Shown one piece after another: positions 21,735-30,490 of a stretch of 64,000 bases of DNA; positions within the stretch are counted from its first letter, which is position 1; every line of letters starts with the position of its first letter. Origin of the DNA: Nocardia goodfellowii (GTDB taxonomy: Bacteria > Actinomycetota > Actinomycetes > Mycobacteriales > Mycobacteriaceae). The translations under genes and the position numbers were made by a program. The stretch is from the NCBI RefSeq assembly GCF_017875645.1, contig NZ_JAGGMR010000001.1, positions 620,001 to 684,000 of the forward strand, written 5' to 3'. Below the pieces are notes generated by a model, which worked only from the letters and a program-made list of their open reading frames with translations, did no database searches and was not told the origin of the DNA.

Positions 21735-23779
21735 CCGACCGCGAAGTCGGCGCTGGTTCCGGTGAACGGGTGCAGGGCTCCATCACCGCCGAGCCGGTCT
21801 GCGTAATGCGCGAACCGGTAGGTGCCGGCGTCGGCGTCGGCGGGGATGTCCCAGGTGAACCGCGCCACGGATTCCGCGCTGCCGCGTTTGCTCCAGTGAT
21901 AGCGCACCGCCCATTCGCCCTCGTTGGCCACCCGCACCCAGTCCCCGGCATCGGTACGACGCTGCACTTCCAAGAAGGTGCCGTTGCGGCGCGGATTGTG
22001 TTTCGGGTGGGCGGAGACGAACTCGACGGTCGCCCGGCTGCCGCGCGGATAAGAAGCGGCGGGCTGGATCAGCACATCGCCGAAGGCGCGGCCCGCGGGA
22101 GCGGCGTCCGGTCCCGGCGCGGCTACGAAGTTCGGCTGCATATTCGAGACATCCCGCGGCGCGGGACCACGGCCGATCTGCTGACGTGCGGCGAAAGCTT
22201 CGGCCAGGCGGGTGAATTCCTGGAGGTAGGCGGGAAGGGTGTAGCGGCCGAACAGAGTCGACCCGCCCTCGTACTGCTGGGCGTCGTATTCCTCAGGGGT
22301 GGTGACATATTCGTGGTAGGTGTTCGCGTAACCCTGTAGCAGCACCTGCTCCAGCGGCACCCCCAGTGTGGCGGCCACGGCGCGGCGGACGCGCAACCCG
22401 GACACGATGGTGAACTCGCCGCCCGCGGCGGCCAGGTATAGCTCGCCGATGCGCATGATCTGGATGGGCACGACACTGGGCACCCACCCCAGTAGCCCGA
22501 GCGGCGCCACAATGGCCTTGGGCGCCTGCGCATCCGCCAGCCATGCCGGTACCGGCCCGCGCGGGTCGCCGACCGCCTCCAGGAACGGGTTGCGCACGCC
22601 CTCGGGGATCGGAATGCCGGGCAGACCGGGTCCGTCCTCGATACTGCCCGCGATCAGCGCGACGCCGGCCGCGGCGGGCGAGGTGCGTTTGGGCAGCCCG
22701 TCTGTCGTGTAGCGGCCGTCCACCGCGATATCGGCCAGGTCGATGTAGTAGAGCATGGCGTCCACCGGGCCGTCCATCGAGCGGGCTTGGGCCAGTGCGG
22801 CTCTGGCGGCACGGTACTGGCGTTCACCGATGATGCGGGTGTTCTCGAACTCGTCGTCCGTCGGGCCCGAGGTGGGGCTGAGGTTCAGGTTCGGCGACAT
22901 GTCACCGGCATTGGTCTGCGCGAACGCGGACACGAAATCCGGCTTGCCGTCGAGGTACCGGACGCCGTGCTCGGTGTGTTCGTGCGCGAAGGACGCGTAA
23001 CCCTTGTTGTCACCGCTGATCAAGCGGTTCTTGTTGCTCATCGAGGTGTTGTGCGTGGCGAACCAGGTGATGGCGCCGACAGGTCGGCCGCCCTTGCTGA
23101 TCGACAGCGTGGTGACCGCCGGATCGATCGCGGCCGGTGGGAAGTAGGCCTTGTCCGAGTCCGGATTTCGATCGAACGCGATGCGAGACCGGTTGACACT
23201 CGCGTCGTGCAGTTCACCGCGGCCCAGCGCGAGGGTGCCGGGACCGAGGTCGGCGTGCGCGGCGGCGACCGCCTCCACGATGCCGTTCACCTCGGCGTCG
23301 TAAACCTGTTGCTGGAAACCGAGAATGGCGAGGTTGTAGGCGTGGTCGTGGCTGGACCCGCCGCAGGTGGCATGGGAGTGGGTGGAGGTGAGCAGCACGT
23401 TCTGCTCGGTGTAGAGATCGCCGAAACGCCGTGCGAGATCCAGCATTACGCCGCGATGCACCGACCCGAAGATCATCCCGTTGTCGGCCACCACGAAGGC
23501 GACCCGGCCGGCGCCGGCGGCGATGACGTAGGCGCGTACCCGGGGGCGCAGGTGGATGCCCGCGGTCGTCTGCTCCAGCTGGGAGTAGCCCATCATGCCG
23601 CATTCCGCCGCGGGGCCGGTGATATCGGAGATTCCGATACCGATCGAGTAACCGTCGGCGGGCGCGGCCGTCGCGGTGGCGTGCTGGACGCCGGGGATGC
23701 CGCCGGTCGCCGCGGCGGTGGCCAAAGTCGCCGACCCCACTACGGTCCCGGCGAGAACAGTCCTGCGCGACAACGACAT
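21731..23779 (-). CDS. Secreted neutral/alkaline ceramidase
   Basis: This 682-residue enzyme should hydrolyse ceramide to sphingosine and fatty acid outside the cytoplasm. The N terminus carries a twin-arginine signal (SRRTVLAG at 4-11, hydrophobic to about 25). The mature part begins YSIGIGISDITGPAAECGMMGY, typical of the family. Zinc ligands are expected in THSHATCGG (133-141) and FATHNTSM (240-247). The nucleophilic Ser is in NAGDMSPNLNL (Ser 295). The C-terminal Ig-like domain contains FVSAHPKHNPRRNGTFLEVQR. AAGGAG lies eight bases before the ATG. It is divergent from a TetR gene, with an operator palindrome at 23820. Confidence 0.92.
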   Translation of the reverse strand: MSLSRRTVLAGTVVGSATLATAAATGGIPGVQHATATAAPADGYSIGIGISDITGPAAECGMMGYSQLEQTTAGIHLRPRVRAYVIAAGAGRVAFVVADNGMIFGSVHRGVMLDLARRFGDLYTEQNVLLTSTHSHATCGGSSHDHAYNLAILGFQQQVYDAEVNGIVEAVAAAHADLGPGTLALGRGELHDASVNRSRIAFDRNPDSDKAYFPPAAIDPAVTTLSISKGGRPVGAITWFATHNTSMSNKNRLISGDNKGYASFAHEHTEHGVRYLDGKPDFVSAFAQTNAGDMSPNLNLSPTSGPTDDEFENTRIIGERQYRAARAALAQARSMDGPVDAMLYYIDLADIAVDGRYTTDGLPKRTSPAAAGVALIAGSIEDGPGLPGIPIPEGVRNPFLEAVGDPRGPVPAWLADAQAPKAIVAPLGLLGWVPSVVPIQIMRIGELYLAAAGGEFTIVSGLRVRRAVAATLGVPLEQVLLQGYANTYHEYVTTPEEYDAQQYEGGSTLFGRYTLPAYLQEFTRLAEAFAARQQIGRGPAPRDVSNMQPNFVAAPGPDAAPAGRAFGDVLIQPAASYPRGSRATVEFVSAHPKHNPRRNGTFLEVQRRTDAGDWVRVANEGEWAVRYHWSKRGSAESVARFTWDIPADADAGTYRFAHYADRLGGDGALHPFTGTSADFAVG

Positions 23780-23819
23780 ACGGGCGCTCCTTAGTCTTCC
23801 GATGGCACTGAACCACAGA

Positions 23820-23837
23820 ACTGGACGCCCGTCCAGT
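23820..23837. promoter_or_regulatory. TetR-type operator between the ceramidase and tetR genes
   Basis: ACTGGACG and CGTCCAGT are perfect inverted arms with a CC spacer, 41 bases from the ceramidase start and 58 bases from the tetR start. Operators of the form TGGACG-N2-CGTCCA are common for TetR repressors. Confidence 0.8.
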
Positions 23838-23894
23838 GTAACTTTTCAAGCCAGCGAATTGACTGCACGCGCCACGAGCGCTTAACTCCCTGGG

Positions 23895-24533
23895 GTGTCC
23901 TCCCGATTGAGCGTCGAAGAACGACGGGCCCACCTTATCGAGGCGGCCATTGGGCTAGCCGAGAAAAAAGGCGTTGCCGGTGTGACCACGCGCGATGTGG
24001 CTCAGGCGGCAGGTGTCTCGCTCGGTGTGGTGCATTACTGTTTCGAAAATAAGGACGCGCTGATGACCGAGCTGGTCAAGGCGCTAGCGATGGAATTACG
24101 CGATTCTGTCGATGCCAATGAAACGGTATGGCAAGACGTCGGAAGTGGAAAAGAAGCACTTCAAAAATTGGTGCGCGCGGCACTGGAACTCATGTGGCTC
24201 AACATTGAAGCCACACCCGAACGCCAACTACTCACCTACGAAACCACGACTTACGCCTTGCGCGAAGGCGAGCAAACTCCCGCGAAACTCGCAATCGCGC
24301 GCGAACAGTACGCGTTCAACGACGCCACCGTGGCCGACATCCTCGACCACGCCCGCGATGCCACGTCCAACCAGTGGACGGTCCCGGTGCAGTCGCTGAG
24401 CCGATTCGTGCTCGAGGTCATCGACGGCATGGTGCTGCGCTGGCTGGTCGACAACGACAGCGAGGCCGTGCGCGGACAGCTCGACCTGCTCAGCGAAATG
24501 CTCACCAACTACGCGGTTCCCACCGGAAACTGA
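23895..24533 (+). CDS. TetR-family regulator, probable ceramidase repressor
   Basis: This 212-residue regulator has a TetR N-terminal domain: RRAHLIEAAIGLAEKKGVAGVTTRDVAQAAGVSLGVVHYCFENKDALMTELVKAL (about 9-63). The C-terminal all-helical domain is the BetI-like ligand-binding type and contains TPERQLLTYETTTYALRE. The start is GTG. It is divergent from the Tat-exported ceramidase, and the shared spacer holds an 18-bp operator, so it probably represses both genes. Sphingoid or fatty-acid ligands are a guess from that context. It ends three bases before the convergent GHKL gene. Confidence 0.88.
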   Translation: MSSRLSVEERRAHLIEAAIGLAEKKGVAGVTTRDVAQAAGVSLGVVHYCFENKDALMTELVKALAMELRDSVDANETVWQDVGSGKEALQKLVRAALELMWLNIEATPERQLLTYETTTYALREGEQTPAKLAIAREQYAFNDATVADILDHARDATSNQWTVPVQSLSRFVLEVIDGMVLRWLVDNDSEAVRGQLDLLSEMLTNYAVPTGN

Positions 24534-24536
24534 GCT

Positions 24537-27500
24537 TCAGCGCCCCTCGGGGACGCGGACATGCGTCGTGGTTCCCGCGCGCCACCAGGGCACCTCGACG
24601 GTGCCCTGGACGGCGCCGCCCAGGCGTACCCGCAGCTCATCGTGCAGTACCAGATCACCGTCCGGCGTCGGCAGCGTGAGCATCTCGCGCAGGATCACCC
24701 CCAGGGGCGCGTCCGCCCAGGCGGTGCGGCGGCCCTCACCGAGCACCTCCGCGGTCACCGCCGCGGAGACCACCGGGAGATCCAGCAGGGTGGCCAAGGC
24801 CGAGGCGTGCTCGGTGCCGCCGAAAACCAGGCGCTGCGAAGGCAGAGCCAGAGCGAACTCGGGCTGATCGAGGATCAGCGCGTCGGACGGATCGATGACC
24901 GCGCCGGCCAGGGAACGCACCCGATCCGGCAGCGCCAGGTCGGCGACGTCGAGCCGATCAGCCGCGATGGCCGCCGCCAGCTTCCCGTGCGCGCGGGCGA
25001 TGACTTGCGGACCAGGAGTTTTCGTGGGATCGGCGAGCGCTTCGAGCAGCGCGGCGGCCAGCTCCGGAGAAACGTTGGCCGGGTCGGCGAAGACCGCGCG
25101 CAGCGCGTCGAGATCCGTGCGACCGAAACCCTCGAATGCGAATTCGTCCAGCAGACCGGCGAATTCGTTGTCCGCCGGATGCCGCAGCAACCCCAGCGGG
25201 GTGCCATCGATGCGGGCATGCCCGCGCAGCCACCACGCGGTGTAGCCGTTCGGATCGGCGAGCAACCGGCGAGTGTCCGGCTCGGACACCAACTGCAGCA
25301 ACGCATCCGGCCATGCGACCTCGTCCACCAGATCCAGATCGCGCACCGCCGCCAACTCCGGCGGATCTTCCGCCAGTCCGGCCCACCAGCGCGCCTCGTC
25401 GTCGAGCTGGTGATCGGGACCGGTCGGATCGACCTCGGTGACCACGCTGAAACCCCAGCCGACACCGATCGCCCGCAACGCCTCCGCGCCATAGGCCTCC
25501 ACCACCGCCGGATCGACGGTGCCGAGCGGCGCGTCCGCGACCAGCAGCGGATACAGCGGGGCATCCGGCAACAGCAGCTCATCAGCGGGCCGCAATTCCC
25601 CTGCGGTATCCGGCAATTCGAGCAGGCCGAGCCAGGACGGCAGCGCCGCCGGATTCGCGTGCACCGCCAGCCGCAGCACCGCGTCGAGCGTGTCCTCGTC
25701 GTCGGGGCGATCCGTCAACTCCGCCCGCAACGCCGGATCACCCAGCAGGTCCTCGGCGGTAGCCGACCGCGCCCCCAACCTGGCCAGCAGCGGATGCGCC
25801 GCCTCCGGATGCACCAGCCGCGCCCAGTGCACCGGAATGGCCATCTCCAGCTGGTCATCCAAAACGACAGTCCGCGGCCCGGTTACGAGCCGGCCGTCGG
25901 CCAGCGGGACCGCCAGCGCCCCGAGCTCCTCGGCAGTCAACGGATCGACCACGAAAGGCTCCAGCGCCGCATACAGTCGCCGCCACCAACCCGGCTCCCG
26001 CTCCAGCCCGCTCGACAATTCCGCCAGCCGCGCCAACCCCAGCCGATGCACATCCAGCACACCCAGCGCCTCGGCGTGACTACGCCCGGACAACTCCGGA
26101 ATCACCAACGGGCCGACCACGTCGTCGAGTAGCTCGGCCAATTCCGCTGTCAGGCCAGCGAATACGCTCGCGCGGGTGGGGACTGCGGTGGCGAGGGCAC
26201 CCGAACTCGCGGAGCGCGGAGCTGCGAGGGCGCTCGGCTCGAAAAGACCGTTGTGCCAGTCCGATCCGAGATGAGCCGAGTTGCTTGCATCGACGCGTGC
26301 CGACGCCGTACCAGATGATTCCAGAACCGAGTCATTCCAGTTCGGGACCGCAATTGGCCCCTGGGCGCGCTCAGCAGCAACTCCGCCCCCGGCAGGCATG
26401 TCATCGACTCGCCCTGAGACGGGCTCAGCCTCCATTCCGCCCCGAGCAGGCGTGTCCTCAGCTCGCCCGGGGACGGGCTCAGCCTCAACTCCGCCCGGAA
26501 CAGGCGTGTCATCAGCTCGCCCGGGGACGGGCTCATCATCAGTTGGGTCGAGTGGGTCGGGCCACCCGTGGACCCCTGACGGGGTGTCGAGAGGCTGGCG
26601 GCCGGGGCAAACCGGCAGCCAGGAACTGGTTTGCAGCTCACGAATCAGTACTTCCCGGAGGAGGCCATCGGCCTCGCTTCGCGCGAAACCGGGCGTCGGA
26701 ACGAGAACGAGCCGGTCGCCCGGCGGCAGAGCGCGCGCGAAATGCGCATACCCGCTGGCTAATTCGGCGATCCGCGCGCCGGGCAGCAACCGTCGGCGAT
26801 CCGGCTGCATCGGGATATCGGCGATCAGAATCGCAGGTAGCGAAAGCTCCTCGTCGGATCGAGTCGGCGCACGCAACACGTCGTTCCCCGACGGGACCGG
26901 CCGACCCGCACGGACCGGCAGCAGCCAACGCGCCCGAGACGTCTTGTACTGCCACCAGATTCGCAGTTCCATGCCCGGACCATCGATCCGCAGCTCTTGC
27001 AACCCACCGTCGAGCACCCTGACCGCACTGACGATTTCCTCGTCACCGATCCGGATGCACTGCAAGGCAGGTAGTTCCAGCAACAGATCCGCCGCCTCGG
27101 CACGCATCCCGTCGAGCAGCGCCTCGGCATCCGCATCATCGCGCAGGCGCAACACCACTTCGGTGTCCGTACCGACTTCCGGTTCGGTATTGCTCGGCCA
27201 CACCAGTCGCAGGGTGGGAGGAGCGAATTCCGGTCCGTGAGCAGGTACGCCAACCGCGGCATTCGGCTGGAGGCTAGCCGGGTCCGCTGTTGCACTGTCG
27301 TATGACGCTCCGTATGAAGCAGACTCGTGGCTCTGCGGGGAAGTTGCGGCACCCCCAGCACCTGTTTGCGGATCGGCCGGTTCCACTGCCGCAGGATCAG
27401 GCGAGCATCGGATGTCCGCTGCGGGACCGCCGCTGGGCTGGCCGGCCCATTCGGATCGCTCGCTTGCGGCCGTTCCGGTTCGGTCGGCGGGGCCGTCACT

Positions 27501-28064
27501 GGCCTGGTCGGCCCATTCGGATCGCTCGCCTGCGGCCGTTTCCGTTCGATGGGCGGGGCCGCCGCTGGCTCGCTCCCCTGCCGCCGTTTCGGTTCGGTGG
27601 TTCGACTCGCCTGGGATCTGGATTTGGTTGTCGCGCAGCGCTTGTGCGGTGCGTGCGCGGGAGAAGTGCAGGGAGCCGGTGGTCGAACGCACCTCGATGT
27701 CGTCGCTGACCGACAGCACCGCGGTGAATCCGACGCCGAAGCGGCCGACGTTGGTGTCGGCTTTGCCGGAGGCGCGCAGGGCGGTCAGGGCATGTACGCC
27801 GGCGAGGTCCAAGGGCGCGCCGGTGTTCGCGATGTGCAGAGTCCGGCCGTCGAGCCGGACTGTCACCCGGCCCGGGACGCCTGCCTTGGCGGCGGCGTCG
27901 GCGGCGTTCTGCGCCAGCTCGGTGAGCAGGCGATCCCGGTAGCCCGCGCGGACCAGGTCGGCCTCGGTGGCGGCGTCCTCGCGCAGCCGCGTCGGCGAAT
28001 CACGCCAGGCGGCAAGGACTCCCGCGCGTAGCTCCGAGGTGCCGAACGGGTCGGCGGCGCTCAA
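24537..28064 (-). CDS. Large GHKL (sacsin/Hsp90-like) ATPase-domain protein
   Basis: This 1175-residue cytoplasmic protein has an N-terminal Hsp90-type ATP-binding fold. Residues about 44-62 contain RLLTELAQNAADAAAKAG (N-box Asn, then Asp), followed by LHIANTGAPLD and TNVGRFGVGFTAVLSVSD. Members of the sacsin N-terminal-like group in actinobacteria share this layout. Two low-complexity inserts interrupt it, near residues 150-215 and 505-560, both encoded by in-frame tandem DNA repeats. The rest is Leu/Ala/Asp-rich without a motif I recognise. The TTG start overlaps the DUF3027 stop in TTGA, so the two are coupled. A chaperone-like role is inferred only from the fold. Confidence 0.8.
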   Translation of the reverse strand: MSAADPFGTSELRAGVLAAWRDSPTRLREDAATEADLVRAGYRDRLLTELAQNAADAAAKAGVPGRVTVRLDGRTLHIANTGAPLDLAGVHALTALRASGKADTNVGRFGVGFTAVLSVSDDIEVRSTTGSLHFSRARTAQALRDNQIQIPGESNHRTETAAGERASGGPAHRTETAAGERSEWADQASDGPADRTGTAASERSEWAGQPSGGPAADIRCSPDPAAVEPADPQTGAGGAATSPQSHESASYGASYDSATADPASLQPNAAVGVPAHGPEFAPPTLRLVWPSNTEPEVGTDTEVVLRLRDDADAEALLDGMRAEAADLLLELPALQCIRIGDEEIVSAVRVLDGGLQELRIDGPGMELRIWWQYKTSRARWLLPVRAGRPVPSGNDVLRAPTRSDEELSLPAILIADIPMQPDRRRLLPGARIAELASGYAHFARALPPGDRLVLVPTPGFARSEADGLLREVLIRELQTSSWLPVCPGRQPLDTPSGVHGWPDPLDPTDDEPVPGRADDTPVPGGVEAEPVPGRAEDTPARGGMEAEPVSGRVDDMPAGGGVAAERAQGPIAVPNWNDSVLESSGTASARVDASNSAHLGSDWHNGLFEPSALAAPRSASSGALATAVPTRASVFAGLTAELAELLDDVVGPLVIPELSGRSHAEALGVLDVHRLGLARLAELSSGLEREPGWWRRLYAALEPFVVDPLTAEELGALAVPLADGRLVTGPRTVVLDDQLEMAIPVHWARLVHPEAAHPLLARLGARSATAEDLLGDPALRAELTDRPDDEDTLDAVLRLAVHANPAALPSWLGLLELPDTAGELRPADELLLPDAPLYPLLVADAPLGTVDPAVVEAYGAEALRAIGVGWGFSVVTEVDPTGPDHQLDDEARWWAGLAEDPPELAAVRDLDLVDEVAWPDALLQLVSEPDTRRLLADPNGYTAWWLRGHARIDGTPLGLLRHPADNEFAGLLDEFAFEGFGRTDLDALRAVFADPANVSPELAAALLEALADPTKTPGPQVIARAHGKLAAAIAADRLDVADLALPDRVRSLAGAVIDPSDALILDQPEFALALPSQRLVFGGTEHASALATLLDLPVVSAAVTAEVLGEGRRTAWADAPLGVILREMLTLPTPDGDLVLHDELRVRLGGAVQGTVEVPWWRAGTTTHVRVPEGR
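26393..26542. repeat. 54-bp in-frame tandem repeat inside the GHKL gene
   Basis: Nearly identical units begin at 26393, 26447 and 26501. They encode an 18-residue block resembling EPVPGRADDTPVPGGVEA on the minus strand. The unit length is a multiple of three, so copy-number change would keep the frame. Confidence 0.8.
27424..27604. repeat. 66-bp in-frame tandem repeat inside the GHKL gene
   Basis: Two full units (27424-27489 and 27490-27555) and a shortened third encode a 22-residue block containing ERSEWA and GPADRTGTAA on the minus strand. It lies in the insert that follows the ATP-binding domain. Confidence 0.8.
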
Positions 28065-29641
28065 TTGCGCGATGACTCGGACTCCGAGTCCTCGACACCG
28101 GCGTCCCCGAGCATCTCGACCTGCTCGGCCACGGCGACCTCGCCCTGACTGTCGGCGACATAGGTCACCGACCCTTCGGCCGCGGACTCGTCCGGCTCCC
28201 CGCCCGCGACAACCTCGCCCTTGCTGTCCGCCACATACGTCACGGACTCATCGGGAACGATGTGCGCATCCACCGGCTCGGAACCCGGCACATGCGCACG
28301 CACCGCCACCTCCGCCTTCGGCCGAACACTCACCACAGCAGAAGACACTGCGGTATCACCCGTATCGCCTACCGCCTCGCCCACATTCGCGCGCGCCGCC
28401 CCGTTCTCCGACGCCCCCTCACCAACCACTCCATTACCGGCCTCGCCAGCCGCAGCCGACTCCACACCGGCCTCGTCAGCGGACGCGGCTGCAATCTCCG
28501 CGCCAGACCCGGCCACGCCCTCAGCTGCAAGCCCGACCGACGCCACCGCTTCGACACCCGGCTCAGCAACGCTATTCGATCCGCCACCCTCGGCCCCTGC
28601 TGCAGCAACAGCCTCCACGCGCGACGCTGCGGCCGCTTCGGCAGCGGCCGACTCTGCCACCCCAGCGGGCACTCCGGATTCTGGTTCGGTCGTCGTAGTC
28701 GCCGACGTCTCGGCGACAGTCTCAGCAGGCGCCGCGGATTCGGACGCCGACGCTTCGGCATCAGGCTCACCGGACTCGGATCCGGTCGCCGCGTGGGCTG
28801 TCTGCTCCTCCGCGTCGGCGGAACTGTCGGGGGCTTGCTCCGGCTTCCGCAGCGCCTCGGCCGGGATCACGTCGAAGGCCGCGTCGTCGAAGGCTTCGTA
28901 TAGGGGGGAGCCGCCGCCGGTGGGGGCTTCGACGTCGGAGTGGGCGCCGCAGCCGTATTCGGCGTGGACGACGCGTCCGTCGGCGCCCATCGCGTTCGCG
29001 CAGACGCCGAAGGCGGCGCGGAGGGCGCCGGCCAGGGGCAGATAGAAACCGCACAGGCCGCAGGTCGACGGGGCCGCCTTGGCCATGTCGGTGTCGGGAC
29101 CGAATTCGGCGTACCAGCGGTCGGCGGCTTCGGCGCGGCCTTCCAGGCTGAGCACCTTGCTGCGGCCGAGGCCGACCTCGTAGGCGACCTCGTCGACCAC
29201 CGGGTCGCCGGTCGCGACGTAGCCGGGCACCAGCCGTGGATCGTCGGCGGGCGGGGCGAGCAGATCGCCCGGAGCGAGATCGCCGGGGCGGACCCGCTGC
29301 TCCCACGGCACGAATTCGGGGGCGACCAGGGCTTCCGGTCCGGGTAGCAGGGCCGACTCGCTGACCGTCACCCGGTCCGCACCCGGTGGCGCCGCCACCA
29401 CGACAGCCCACTGCCAGCCGCGATAGCCGGGCAGGGTGGCCTCGAAACGGTGTGTCGCCGCACTCTCGTCCTCGGCGGACACGCCGAGGTGGGTGCCGAC
29501 CGCCGAGGGTTCCAACTCCAGGAGCGCGCGGCGGGCCACGTCCACGGCGTCGGCCAGCAAAGGCCTTACATCGGACGGCGCTGTTCCCACCCCGCCGACT
29601 CCGTCGGCTGCCATCCCCCTGGAAACACTAACTGCGCTCAC
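28061..29641 (-). CDS. DUF3027 family protein with long acidic low-complexity tail
   Basis: This 526-residue protein has a conserved N-terminal DUF3027 region (to about residue 265) and an Ala/Glu/Ser/Val-rich tail with no fold evident. The conserved part includes GYRGWQWAVVVAAPPGADRVTVSE, VPWEQRVRPGDLAPGDLL, EVGLGRSKVLSLEGR and a cysteine cluster, TCGLCGFYLPL...FGVCAN...YGCGAHSD, that could bind zinc or iron. It overlaps the GHKL gene by four bases and they form a two-gene unit. The tail repeats phrases such as VTYVADS-G-EV twice near its end. The GTG start at 29641 is uncertain; ATG at 29614 is an alternative. The function is unknown. Confidence 0.8.
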   Translation of the reverse strand: MSAVSVSRGMAADGVGGVGTAPSDVRPLLADAVDVARRALLELEPSAVGTHLGVSAEDESAATHRFEATLPGYRGWQWAVVVAAPPGADRVTVSESALLPGPEALVAPEFVPWEQRVRPGDLAPGDLLAPPADDPRLVPGYVATGDPVVDEVAYEVGLGRSKVLSLEGRAEAADRWYAEFGPDTDMAKAAPSTCGLCGFYLPLAGALRAAFGVCANAMGADGRVVHAEYGCGAHSDVEAPTGGGSPLYEAFDDAAFDVIPAEALRKPEQAPDSSADAEEQTAHAATGSESGEPDAEASASESAAPAETVAETSATTTTEPESGVPAGVAESAAAEAAAASRVEAVAAAGAEGGGSNSVAEPGVEAVASVGLAAEGVAGSGAEIAAASADEAGVESAAAGEAGNGVVGEGASENGAARANVGEAVGDTGDTAVSSAVVSVRPKAEVAVRAHVPGSEPVDAHIVPDESVTYVADSKGEVVAGGEPDESAAEGSVTYVADSQGEVAVAEQVEMLGDAGVEDSESESSRN

Positions 29642-29658
29642 GGCCTACATTTTGCCGT

Positions 29659-30432
29659 ATGGAACGCAATCCGCGTTCGTTGGCCATGGCTGTTCTTTTC
29701 TGCCTGCTCACGGCGAGCGGTTGCACCGGTGCCGACGATGCTCCCCCAGAGCTTCGAATCGAGGTCGTCGGCACCCGCCCGCACGACCCGCGAGCCTTCA
29801 CCCAGGGGCTCGAGATATCCGACGGAGTGCTGTACGAAAGCACCGGGTTGACGGGCGCGTCGTGGGTGCGCGCCAGCGATCTCGCCACCGGCGCTGAATT
29901 GGCGCGCGCACAGGTGCCCGGCGACTTCTTCGGCGAGGGCATCACCCGGGCCGGCGCCACGCTGTGGCAGTTGACCTGGAAGGACAACGTGGCCTACGCC
30001 CGCGACCCGGCCAGTCTCGCGGTGCGCGGTCAGGCGCGATACGACGGCGAGGGCTGGGGTCTGTGCACCCGTGGCGAGCGGTTGGTGATGAGCGACGGCA
30101 CCGCGACGCTGACCTTCCGCGATCCGATCAGCTTCGCCGTCACCGGCACCGTCGCCCTCGACGGCTACCGCGGCGCACACCTGAACGAGCTGGACTGCGC
30201 GCCCGACGGTTCGGTCTACGCCAACGACTATCCGACCGATCGGATCCTCCGCATCGATCCCGAGTCCGGGCGTGTCCTCGGGGTGATCGACGCGCGCGGG
30301 CTGCTCACGCCCGCCGAACGGGCCCGTACCGACGTGCTCAACGGCATCGCTCACCTGCCCGGCACCGATCGGTTCCTGGTCACCGGCAAGTACTGGCCGA
30401 CGATCTTCGAGGTGCGCTTCGTCCCGGTGTGA
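29659..30432 (+). CDS. Glutaminyl-peptide cyclotransferase, plant-type beta-propeller lipoprotein
   Basis: This 257-residue exported enzyme should form N-terminal pyroglutamate from glutamine. A lipoprotein signal is visible (FCLLTASGC, Cys at about 22). The mature part follows the plant-type QC family: PHDPRAFTQGLEISDGVLYESTGL at the start, WQLTWKDNVAYA, YDGEGWGLCTRG, LNELDCAPDGSVYANDYPTDRILRIDP and VLNGIAHLPGTDRFLVTGKYWPTIFEV at the end. The gene starts only 17 bases from the divergent DUF3027 start, so their promoters must overlap. An ATG at 29686 is a possible later start. Confidence 0.9.
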   Translation: MERNPRSLAMAVLFCLLTASGCTGADDAPPELRIEVVGTRPHDPRAFTQGLEISDGVLYESTGLTGASWVRASDLATGAELARAQVPGDFFGEGITRAGATLWQLTWKDNVAYARDPASLAVRGQARYDGEGWGLCTRGERLVMSDGTATLTFRDPISFAVTGTVALDGYRGAHLNELDCAPDGSVYANDYPTDRILRIDPESGRVLGVIDARGLLTPAERARTDVLNGIAHLPGTDRFLVTGKYWPTIFEVRFVPV

Positions 30433-30490
30433 GGCATCGAACCGGACGGCCTGGGTACCGCGCGGTTTCCGATCAGTCAGAATTGAACGT

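Noticed and set aside
26393..26542. CRISPR-like direct repeats
   Set aside because: The units are directly adjacent without spacers, are multiples of three and lie inside a coding frame, so they are a protein-coding tandem repeat.
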